From Cohnella herbarum (lineage in GTDB: Bacteria > Bacillota > Bacilli > Paenibacillales > Paenibacillaceae), in NCBI RefSeq assembly GCF_012849095.1, contig NZ_CP051680.1, forward strand, positions 3,746,501-3,810,500: a DNA stretch of 64,000 bases, written 5' to 3'. The first letter of the stretch is position 1; the number at the start of each line of letters is the position of its first letter. The notes under the pieces were generated by a model. The model ran no database searches. It saw only the letters and a list, made by a program, of their open reading frames with translations, and had not been told where the DNA came from. Made by a program: the position numbers and the translations under genes. Shown here one piece after another: positions 8,837 through 18,000 of this stretch.

Positions 8837-10598
8837 ATTCGACGTCGACGAGAATCTGGAATCTCCGTTTAACATCAGACACTTCCGGCGCGCTCTCGTC
8901 TACATTAGAAAACAAAAAAAGCCGATGATCATTGCTTTCGTCCTGAGCGCCCTCTCGGCGGGCATTGCGCTCTCCGCTCCGCTCATCATGCAGCATGTCG
9001 TCGACGTGACCATTCCCGCGAAGGAATCCATACCTCTAATCGGTTGGTCGGCGCTCATGTTGGCTACGATCGTCGTCAGCGTCATTCTGGCCACGATTCG
9101 CTCGCGCATCATGACTCGCGTCGGACAGGATATCATCTTCGATATTCGCACGGATTTGTTCAAACACTTGCAGGAGCTGCCGTTTCAATATTATGACGAT
9201 CGTCCCCAAGGCAAAATTCTCATCCGGGTCGTCAACTACGTCAACTCCGTATCGGACGTGCTGTCCAACGGCATTATCAACTTCATTCTGGAAATCATGA
9301 ACCTGCTCTTCATCGCGGCCTTCATGTTCGCCGTCAATGCCAAGCTATCGCTTGTCATTCTCGCGGGGTTGCCCGTCTTCATCGGCATCATGCTGCTGAT
9401 TAAGACCAAGCAGCGCCGGGCATGGCAATCGGTGTCCAACAAAAGCTCCAACTTGAACGCTTACCTGCAGGAAAGTATCAGCGGCATTCGAGTCACGCAA
9501 ATCTTCACCCGCGAAGAGCGCAACGAAGGCATCTTCACGCGCTTGTCCGTCAACTACCGCAAAGCGTGGATGAAGACCATGTATCTCAACTTTCTGGTCC
9601 CGTTCTCGGTAGACAACCTGACGACGATGGTCACCACATCCATCTATTTCGTCGGATTGCTGGCGCTGGGACCGGCAGAGGTCACCTTCGGCGTCATTCT
9701 TGCCATGAGCAGCTACGCGGCGCGCTTCTGGCAGCCGATTCTCAACCTTTCGAACTTGTACAATAGCTTTATCAACGCCGTCGCTTACTTGGAGCGCATC
9801 TTCGAAACGCTCGACGAGCCGGTAACGGTCAGCGACGTTCCGAAAGCGCGCGAACTGCCGCCCATCCAAGGCCGCGTAACCTTCGACGACGTCACCTTCG
9901 CCTACGATCCGGGTCTCAATATCTTGGAAAACCTTGTCTTCGACGTCAAGGCGGGAGAAAGCATCGCGCTCGTCGGCCCGACGGGCGCAGGCAAAACGAC
10001 GGTCGTCAACCTGATCTCGCGTTTCTACAACATCACGGGCGGTAAAATACTCATCGACGGCCATGATATTTCCGAGGTGAAGCTCAAATCCTTGCGCAGC
10101 CAAATGGGCATCATGCTGCAGGACAGCTTCATCTTCTCCGGCACGATACTGGACAACATCCGCTACGGCAAGCTCGATGCTACCGAGGAAGAGATTATCG
10201 CCGCCGCCAAAACCGTGTGCGCCGACGATTTTATCCGCGAGTTCGAGAAAGGCTATATGACGGAAGTCAACGAACGAGGCTCGAAGCTGTCCCAGGGACA
10301 GCGGCAGCTCATCTCGTTCGCTCGCACGCTCCTAGCCGACCCGCGAATCCTCATTCTGGATGAAGCCACTTCGTCCATCGATGCCCAGACCGAGCGACTG
10401 CTTCAGAAGGGCTTGAACGAATTGCTTAAGGGCCGAACCTCGTTCATCATCGCGCACCGCCTGTCTACGGTAAAGAACTGCGACCGTATCATGTACGTGG
10501 CCGACAAAGGCATCGCCGAAAGCGGCTCGCACGATGAGCTTATGGCGCAACGAGGTCGGTATTACAAGCTGTATTCGGCTCAGAAAATGGAGGCTTAA
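8823..10598 (+). CDS. ABC exporter half-transporter, catalytic partner
   Basis: 591 residues with six N-terminal membrane segments and an ATPase domain: Walker A GPTGAGKTT, signature LSQGQRQL, Walker B ILILDEATSSID with the catalytic Glu, and H-loop IIAHRLST. It therefore contributes the competent Walker site. Its signature (LSQGQ instead of LSGGQ) would sit opposite the degenerate Walker site of the partner, so the changes fall together in one of the two composite ATP sites. The ATG at 8823 lies inside the end of the upstream gene, implying translational coupling and 1:1 synthesis. A strong terminator follows. Confidence 0.92.
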   Translation: MARNKFDVDENLESPFNIRHFRRALVYIRKQKKPMIIAFVLSALSAGIALSAPLIMQHVVDVTIPAKESIPLIGWSALMLATIVVSVILATIRSRIMTRVGQDIIFDIRTDLFKHLQELPFQYYDDRPQGKILIRVVNYVNSVSDVLSNGIINFILEIMNLLFIAAFMFAVNAKLSLVILAGLPVFIGIMLLIKTKQRRAWQSVSNKSSNLNAYLQESISGIRVTQIFTREERNEGIFTRLSVNYRKAWMKTMYLNFLVPFSVDNLTTMVTTSIYFVGLLALGPAEVTFGVILAMSSYAARFWQPILNLSNLYNSFINAVAYLERIFETLDEPVTVSDVPKARELPPIQGRVTFDDVTFAYDPGLNILENLVFDVKAGESIALVGPTGAGKTTVVNLISRFYNITGGKILIDGHDISEVKLKSLRSQMGIMLQDSFIFSGTILDNIRYGKLDATEEEIIAAAKTVCADDFIREFEKGYMTEVNERGSKLSQGQRQLISFARTLLADPRILILDEATSSIDAQTERLLQKGLNELLKGRTSFIIAHRLSTVKNCDRIMYVADKGIAESGSHDELMAQRGRYYKLYSAQKMEA

Positions 10599-10614
10599 GT
10601 CTCCAGCGTACCAA

Positions 10615-10654
10615 ACAAAGCCCCCGATCCGGGTTGAAATCGGGGGCTTTGTCT
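10615..10654. terminator. Strong bidirectional intrinsic terminator
   Basis: ACAAAGCCCCCGAT pairs perfectly with ATCGGGGGCTTTGT (14 bp) around a 10-nt loop. It lies between the convergent ABC exporter operon and the two-component system and can serve both. Confidence 0.9.
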
Positions 10655-10709
10655 ATCGTCTGCAAGAGATGGCGAAGCCATTTTTTAACACCGTTCCTAT
10701 TAGGAACAA

Positions 10710-11798
10710 CTAATTGATAATGTCTCTAATCCGGGAACCCGGCTTCGTGCCAAGCTCCTGCTGAAGCAGCCTTTCCAGCGTGCGATATTGCCGATGCGCC
10801 TCATTTTCCCTCCCAAGCTCCATATATAAACGGATGACCTCATAATTGATGTCTTCTCTAATGCCATCCAATTTCAAAATTTCGCAAAAGTAATGCAGCG
10901 ATTTCTGCGGCTGATTCAGCGTAAGATGATACCTTGCGGCAGACTCCAGCATCTCGATGTAATTCTGCTCCATTCGACGCGCTTGTCCGCTAGCCCACTC
11001 GTATGATTTGCCACGCAACAATTCCCCCTTATATAGCGCTTCCGCCTGCTTGAACAATTCGGCGCTTTGCTCGGGCTCCAAGCTAATTTGCCTAAGCAAC
11101 CGTTCAAATTCGTACAGGTCGCAATGAATACCCGTCTCTTCAATCCAAATCTCATTTCTATCGGCCTTGATAAAATGAACGATATTGCTAGACTGAATGG
11201 CTTTGCGAATATAATACAACGTGGAATTTAGATTTTTCCATGCCTTATCGGGACTCAAATCGTTCCACATCGTATCGATGATTTTCTCGCGGGTGACCGA
11301 CTTCTCGCAAATCAGAAAAGCAAGCAGCTCCTCCGTTTTCGGACTTCTTAGCTTTAAGGACTCCCCTCTAGGCAGACTAATGTTAAACCCATCAAACAGG
11401 AGCAGCTCAATCCGGGATTCGACCGATACCAAGCCATCCTGCTTCTTGCCGAGCTTATTCAACGTTTGGGCGAGACGCTCGGCGGTTACGGGCTTCATGA
11501 GATAATCGAGCGCGCTTAGATCAAATGCCTGAACCGCATAATTGTCATAACCGGTTACAAAAACGATATCGATTGACGCATGAAGATCAAGCAGCGCGCG
11601 AGACAGCTTCATGCCGTTCATTTCCGGCATTGAAATATCCAAAAACGCGACATCGATCGGATTCGCAGCAACGAATTGATAGGCTTCCCTAGGGTCGAAA
11701 AACGTCCCGCATATCTCGACGTCCCCGGTATTGGACAGGATTCGCTTCAACCGCTTCACCGATAGCTCTTCATCGTCCACAATAATAGCCCGTAGCAT
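10710..11798 (-). CDS. Response regulator with SARP-like wHTH and BTAD output
   Basis: 362 residues. The receiver domain (about 1-125) has the acidic pair VDDEE, phosphoacceptor Asp54 in FLDISMPEMNG, VTGYD and the KP motif in YLMKPV. It is followed by a winged-helix DNA-binding domain (about 140-225) and a bacterial transcriptional activation domain of TPR-like helices (about 230-360). This receiver plus SARP/BTAD design is common in Paenibacillaceae. Its ribosome binding site lies at the 3' end of the kinase gene immediately upstream (6-nt gap), so the two form one operon and almost certainly a cognate pair. Targets are not shown by the sequence. Confidence 0.88.
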   Translation of the reverse strand: MLRAIIVDDEELSVKRLKRILSNTGDVEICGTFFDPREAYQFVAANPIDVAFLDISMPEMNGMKLSRALLDLHASIDIVFVTGYDNYAVQAFDLSALDYLMKPVTAERLAQTLNKLGKKQDGLVSVESRIELLLFDGFNISLPRGESLKLRSPKTEELLAFLICEKSVTREKIIDTMWNDLSPDKAWKNLNSTLYYIRKAIQSSNIVHFIKADRNEIWIEETGIHCDLYEFERLLRQISLEPEQSAELFKQAEALYKGELLRGKSYEWASGQARRMEQNYIEMLESAARYHLTLNQPQKSLHYFCEILKLDGIREDINYEVIRLYMELGRENEAHRQYRTLERLLQQELGTKPGSRIRDIIN

Positions 11799-11804
11799 AG
11801 CAGC

Positions 11805-14800
11805 TTAACCTCCGTTCAACTTTGTCGGCCGTAAGGGAATGTCGAAGACCACCTTAGTTCCCCTTCCTTCCACGCTTTCAATATGGAGGCTTTTCCCGTA
11901 TAGAAGCTTAAGTCGCTGACTGATGTTCCACAGTCCTACGCCTCTTTTGCTCCCATCGGGACTAAGCAATTCCTCCACCTTCCGTATGTTCATGCCGCAA
12001 CCGTTATCCTCTACGGAGAAGCTGACTTCTTGTCTTTCGTTCTTCTGAACGGACAGCTTGACTTGCCCTCCGCGTGAGTTGGACATCAAGCCATGCCTGA
12101 TCGCGTTTTCGACCAGCGGCTGCAGGATTAACGGGGGGATTTCGATTTCCAGATCGGCATCCACATCGTACTCCATATGCAATCTGGCTCCGAATCTCGC
12201 TTTTTCGATGTTGACGTACGCTTCCACCAACTCCAGCTCATTGTCCAACGGCGTCAGAGAATCCAACTGATTGAAATTAATGCTGCTTCTCAAATACTGC
12301 GACAGCTGTAAAGTCAATTCCTCTGCCTGGTGCGGCTCTTCCACGCACAATTCAGCTATGGAATTGAGCGTGTTGTACAGAAAATGAGGGTTGATCTGCG
12401 AACGCAAAAAAGCGATTTCCGCATTCCTGGCCGTTTGTACGGAAGCTTTCAATCGGGTTAGCCCCCTGACGCGAGCCATTAGCTCCTCGGATTCGAACGG
12501 CTTCCCGACGAAATCGTTCGCTCCGTTGTCCATAGACAACTTTATCTCCTCTACCTTATTATTGGCCGTCAGCATGAGTACCGGAAGCTCGAATGGGGAG
12601 AACCGCTCCCTTATCTTCTGAAGCACCTCGTATCCGGACATGTCCGGCATCATGATATCTAGAATAACAAGATCAATGTCATGCGACATCAATAACCGAT
12701 CCAACGCCGATTGCCCTCGATTCACGACGATAAAGGAATACCCTTCCAGCTTCAGCAGGTTACTCATCGTTTGGAGATTGGCGGAATCATCGTCGACCAC
12801 GAGAATAAGCTCGTCTCTCTCTCCTTGGACAAACATCGGATATTGACTATTAACGAGGCTTATTTCCCTATAATTGCCCCTCGAATGATCCTGCTCACCC
12901 TTCATCATTCCCGAAGGAGAATCCGTTAACGGAAGCGTAAACGTAAATATCGACCCTTGATGAGGGGTAGACTCCACGCTTATGTCTCCACCGTGAAGCT
13001 CTACGAGCTTCTTGGTAATACTTAAGCCGAGTCCGGTTCCCGCTACGGCGTTAGATCCGGAAATAGCCGCTTGTTCAAAGGGCAAGAATATGCTTTCCTG
13101 CAACGAATGCGCGATCCCTATGCCTGTATCCGTTACGCGGATTTCTATCCTATCGCCGGTTACCGCAGCTTGAATGCTGACTTTACCCCGGTCAGTGAAT
13201 TTGATCGCGTTGCCGATGAGATTGTGCAAAATTTGAATCAGACGATTGCTGTCGGCGTACAACGCGGGGAACCCTTCAGGAACTTCGTTTACGATTTCAA
13301 TCTGTCTGCCTCCCAGAAGAAACATGTGAATTCTCATCACCGAATCAACGGTCGCTTTCAGATCGATGCCGCTCTTATACAACGTAATATCTCCGTGCTT
13401 CATTTTCGAATAATCCAACAGTTCGTTAACCAGGTAAGTTAATTTCCTTCCGCTTCCCACGATAATTCCCAGATTTTGCGCTTGCGTATCGGAAATCCGT
13501 CCCTCCACGCCTTTGAGGAGACTATCGGCGATATTCACGATGGCATTTAAAGGCGTTTTCAGCTCATGGGAAGTATTGGAAAGGAAATCATCTTTGATTT
13601 TGTCCAATCGCAGGAGCTGGTTTTTCATTGAATCTACCGTCCGATAAGCCTCGAAAAAACGAAGAACGGCAAGAGAGAGCATAATCAAATTGAATAAGAC
13701 GATATAAACCTGCCCTAGCCACAGATTTTCTTTCAAGGAAAAGGAAAAGAGAATAAGGTCTACGGAATAAAGAACGATGAAGAGAACCGCCAGAAACAAT
13801 AGGAAGGACTTGAGTCGTTCTCCGCTGACGCTCTTAATATGAAGAATGGCCGTTCTCAATAGAAGCCATAGAATCATCGACTCGTACGCCAAAATAATGA
13901 ACGGTTCGATCGTTTGATAAGTCGAGATGGGAAGGAATACTACCATTATCATGTAGCTGCCCAATAAGAAGATGATAGCTTGAGTAAACTTTAACGATAG
14001 GATGTCTTTTTTCAACCGGAAAAAATAAAGGGCCAGAATGACAAGGCAAGCCAGCGAGCATAAATCCTTTACTTTAAATATCAGTTCGAACGAGATTCCG
14101 TGCACGAACATTAACAGAACCCGTTCTCCGACCAAGCCGTTATATAGCGCATAAAATGAACAAAGCAAACCAAAGAAAAGCAAAGTGTAGTCTTTCTGTC
14201 GGTACAAAGCGGCAACCGCGAAGCACAGGAAGAAAATAAACGAGAGAGCGGCAAGCACCGCAAACGTGCTTAGCTCATAGGCTTTGCTCACTTGTTGAGC
14301 CGCGAGCATCGCGGATTGCTCTCCGAAATAAAGCGACGCCGGAATACCGGAATTCGCATAATCGAAGTTGGCGACATGAACGATAATTTCAATATCCTCT
14401 TTTTCGGAAGAAAAGAAGCCAATTTGAGGAACGTTCCCCGCCCGATAACCCGATGCCTCCTCTGAAGGTTGACCATCCTGGAACAATTTTTTCCCGTTTA
14501 CGTAAACCGCGCTTGAAAAACGGATATTCGTTTTTTTCAAAGCAAATGTCTGATTGAGGGGTACATTGTGAAGTACCATCCGGTAAGTGGCGTAACCGTG
14601 GGCCGGCAACGGCTTTCCGTCGATTAATTTGCCGTTCCACTTCGAAGGGACTTTCATTAAATCGGCAGGCTCTCCCTTGACCGCGCCAGGTTCATTGAAT
14701 GGGTCCGGAGATAACAATTGGCCCCAGTAAAATTCCCAATCCCCATCCAATTTAATTCTCTTGTCGCGTTCAGGATTCCATGCCGAGAGATCCAGCGCTC

Positions 14801-14915
14801 CGCTCCGAACCGTCAATTCTTTTATTTGCCTATTGTGATTCATGAAGATAGATAGCGGTATTAACGAAATCGCAATTAACCCTAATAGACTGATAATCAA
14901 GGCTCTATTCAGCAA
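11805..14915 (-). CDS. 7TM-DISM hybrid histidine kinase with two kinase modules
   Basis: 1036 residues, TTG start with an AAGGGG ribosome binding site. Order: N-terminal membrane anchor (about 6-26), extracellular jelly-roll sensor of the 7TMR-DISM extracellular type (about 40-200), seven membrane segments (about 210-420), HisKA with His450 in NTSHELKTPLNA, HATPase (NLIGNAIKF, DTGIGIA, GTGLGLS), a receiver with Asp753 in ILDIMMPDMSG, and then a second LytS-type kinase core with His844 in INPHFLYNTLNS and an ATPase (VENAIRHG, DNGCGM, GVGLWNISQR). DISM sensor domains are thought to bind carbohydrates. The two phosphodonor sites in one polypeptide imply an internal relay to the adjacent response regulator. 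Confidence 0.9.
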   Translation of the reverse strand: MLNRALIISLLGLIAISLIPLSIFMNHNRQIKELTVRSGALDLSAWNPERDKRIKLDGDWEFYWGQLLSPDPFNEPGAVKGEPADLMKVPSKWNGKLIDGKPLPAHGYATYRMVLHNVPLNQTFALKKTNIRFSSAVYVNGKKLFQDGQPSEEASGYRAGNVPQIGFFSSEKEDIEIIVHVANFDYANSGIPASLYFGEQSAMLAAQQVSKAYELSTFAVLAALSFIFFLCFAVAALYRQKDYTLLFFGLLCSFYALYNGLVGERVLLMFVHGISFELIFKVKDLCSLACLVILALYFFRLKKDILSLKFTQAIIFLLGSYMIMVVFLPISTYQTIEPFIILAYESMILWLLLRTAILHIKSVSGERLKSFLLFLAVLFIVLYSVDLILFSFSLKENLWLGQVYIVLFNLIMLSLAVLRFFEAYRTVDSMKNQLLRLDKIKDDFLSNTSHELKTPLNAIVNIADSLLKGVEGRISDTQAQNLGIIVGSGRKLTYLVNELLDYSKMKHGDITLYKSGIDLKATVDSVMRIHMFLLGGRQIEIVNEVPEGFPALYADSNRLIQILHNLIGNAIKFTDRGKVSIQAAVTGDRIEIRVTDTGIGIAHSLQESIFLPFEQAAISGSNAVAGTGLGLSITKKLVELHGGDISVESTPHQGSIFTFTLPLTDSPSGMMKGEQDHSRGNYREISLVNSQYPMFVQGERDELILVVDDDSANLQTMSNLLKLEGYSFIVVNRGQSALDRLLMSHDIDLVILDIMMPDMSGYEVLQKIRERFSPFELPVLMLTANNKVEEIKLSMDNGANDFVGKPFESEELMARVRGLTRLKASVQTARNAEIAFLRSQINPHFLYNTLNSIAELCVEEPHQAEELTLQLSQYLRSSINFNQLDSLTPLDNELELVEAYVNIEKARFGARLHMEYDVDADLEIEIPPLILQPLVENAIRHGLMSNSRGGQVKLSVQKNERQEVSFSVEDNGCGMNIRKVEELLSPDGSKRGVGLWNISQRLKLLYGKSLHIESVEGRGTKVVFDIPLRPTKLNGG

Positions 14916-15025
14916 TGTTTGCGCCCCTTTGATTAAAAAAGAAAATCGTTCCTAACGAAATAATACATTTTTCCAACAAATAAAAGAAGATCCTCCGTTG
15001 CAAAAACCGACAAATAACGACAAAT

Positions 15026-15065
15026 AACGCCCCCAAGCCAATCGGTAATCAGCTTGAGGGACGTT
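15026..15065 (-). terminator. Terminator-like hairpin after the repeat SLH gene
   Basis: On the minus strand AACGTCCCTCAAGC pairs with GCTTGGGGGCGTT, followed by ATTTGTCG. It lies downstream of the 15095-19894 gene. A direct repeat of GACAAATAAC sits on the far side. Confidence 0.7.
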
Positions 15066-15094
15066 GCATGTTGAAACTACAATCCAATTAGGGA

Positions 15095-18000
15095 TCAGAT
15101 CAATTCGGATTTTTGCAGCAATTGACCGATCATCGCAGCCACTTCCGCTCTAGTGACGGTTGCTTTAGGCTCCAGCAGCCCGTTCCCTTTTCCGGTAACG
15201 ACTCCTGCCTTCAGGCACTCGGCGATGCTTGCCTTCGCCCATTCCGATGCCGACTCCATGTCGGTAATCGCATTAAGTTGTTTCTCCGGCGAGTTGGAAC
15301 CCACTTTGGCTTGCAATCCCGTGATTTCCATTGCTCTGGCGATCATCGCCATCGCCTCTTCTCGCGTAATCTTCTTACTCGGACGGAAGGAGCCGTCATC
15401 AAAGCCTTTGATCAGCCCATAGCTATAAGCAGTGCGTACCGAACCGTTGTACCATGCGGATTGCGGCACATCGGAGAATTCGGTTGCTCCCCGCTCAGGA
15501 GCCAGACCCAATCCTTTAACGAGCATGGACGAGAATTCCGCGCGCGTAATATCCGCATCCGGGTTGAAGGTATCCTTGCCTACGCCGCTTAATACCATGC
15601 GCGATCCCAAATCGTTCACGACCGCCTTCGCCCAGTGATCGGCCATGTCGCGGAATTCCATCGGATGCCAAACCAACGAATACGTACTGTTCGTCAAGCT
15701 GTTGATCCGCGCGTAATACTTGCCGTCGACCATGATGATTTTGGTAGGGACATGACGTACCGTACCATCGGGATCGACGACGACGGCAGTCGTAATTTTG
15801 CTGTGATCTACGCCATCCGGTATGGCGATCATACGTTCCACAGGTGCGTTAAACTTCTTCACCTCAACGGTCTTATCCCCGTAAACGACTCTGATCGAGA
15901 AATCCATAGGCGGGGCAACAACAACGAATTGACCCTTCTTAGCCGCGTCCTCGACGATCTTTACAATGCTCGACGAAGAGGTTGCGATTTCCACCTGCAC
16001 CTTAATGTCCGCGAGAGTCACCGACTTTCCGAGCTGTTCGGAAATCGCGTCGATGTTGATCTGCTGAGCCGGTAACGTGTAATTAGCATTTTCGGTCTGG
16101 ATGACTAGCACGGCTTGCTTATTCTCCATGTCTTTGACCATCTGACCGTTCAATTCTCCCACGACGATATCGGATCCGTTACGAACCGGAATCGTGACGA
16201 CCGTGCGGAGACCTCCCGCGATCAGTTTATCCGCCAGCTTTTGCCGGTCCAACGTAATCGTGGTGACGGTTTGCCCCGCTCTTGTCGACTTGGTTGCCGT
16301 CCCTGCCTTCTCCGCTACGCCGTTAATCAATACCTCTATACTGTTATTTGGCGTTTCTGGCGGTTTAGCAGGACCAGGGTCAGAGCCAGGCGATGGAGTG
16401 CTGGTCCCGCTCGAACTGACGAGTAAATTTGCGGTTTTTGAATCGGTCGCCCCGACTGCGACAATCCATGCCGTTCCGTTCCAGGTTTGCTTCTGGAAAG
16501 TCGCCGTTATCGTATAGTTTCCGCTAGTACTCGGCGTATAGGTGGACTTATATCCGCCTGCGTCCAGAACGAACGCGCCCGACTTGCCCGATTCGTTCGA
16601 GGTCCAGCTCACCGGAATGTAACGTTCGTCTCCAATTATTGTGCCAGCGGCGGTTTGCCTGTCGCCGGCGGCGGTCATAGCGACCGTGTCGCCCAAAGTG
16701 ATACTGCTCGATTTAACGATGACCTGATTGTTCTCCCGGTTGGCCTTCTGCGTTACTGGGATGACGTAATGGGCATACCAAATGAATTGGTCTCTCCCGT
16801 AGTCATTATCCGTATAGAGGATGCTTCCATCCGGTAGAATGGCCAAGCCTGCCGTATCGGCATCTATTTCGGTGATGGATGCCAAGGGAGATTGATCCTC
16901 GCCTGCTAGTTGAGCCGGAGTTGCTTTATAGACGTCTGACCACCCGTTCAAAATGTACAGATCCCCGGTCGGCGCAAATGCTAAGCCGTTTATGCCGTGT
17001 TCGAAGTCTTCTATTAAGGTTGTGACCTGACCGTTAGCCAGCTTGTTAAGATTGGTTTTCTCATTAATTTCGGACGTGTAGTAGATGGCCCCGTCTGCAT
17101 CCACTTCAAGGTTATAATGATATGGACTACTCGGATCCGTGTATACGACTTCCGCCACAGAGGCATCGACCGATTGAGAAGCAAACGAGCCTGCGGGAAG
17201 CTTGAAAATTCTGTAGTCGCTATCCTTTGTAAAGTAAAGATCGCCGTTAGCGCTTAGAGCGACAGCCGCCGCATTTTCCACGCCAGTAACGACGGTTTCA
17301 ACTGTTAAATCCGAAACGGATGTTCGACTAATCTCGTTCGTCCACCGATGAGCGGTATAGACGAACCCATTGTGTTCATCGATTTCCCTTGCGTAGTGAT
17401 TCGTCGGGAGAGCTTCCGATGCGGAGACAACCCTGACATCCCTCGTCTTCGTATTGCTACCCCCTTCTACCTCATCCCACTCTGTTCCGTCCCAGACCTG
17501 CTTTTGGAAGGTCGCCGTCACGGTAAACGTTCCGCCAGTACTCGGCGTATAGGTTGACTTATATCCGCCTGCGCCTAGAACGAACGTGCCCGACTGGTCC
17601 GGTTCGGTCGATTCCCATTCCACCGGAATGTACCGCTCGTCTCCGATTGTTGTGCCATCGGCGGTTTGCCTATCACCAGCGGCGGTCAAAGCGACCGTGC
17701 TGCCTAAAGGAATATAGCTCGATTTAACGATGACCTGATTGTTCTCCGGGTTGGCCTTCTTGATTGATGGAATGATGTAATCGGCATACCAGATGAATTG
17801 GTCTCTCATGTAATCCGTATAGAGGATTCTTCCATCCGGTAGAACGGCCAAGCCTGCCGGGTCGGCATCCAAATCGGCGACGGGTGCCAATTGAGATTGA
17901 TCCTCGCCTGCTAGTTGAGCCGGAGTCGCCTTATAGACGTCTGTCTCTCCGTCCAAAATGTACAGATCTCCGGTCGGCGCAAACGCTAAGCCGATTATGC

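Noticed and set aside
9345..10103. 252-codon open frame antisense to the second ABC gene
   Set aside because: No domain or start signal; shadow of a conserved ATPase gene.
10615..10654. Possible riboswitch near the two-component system
   Set aside because: The element is a simple 14-bp terminator stem with no aptamer-like structure upstream.
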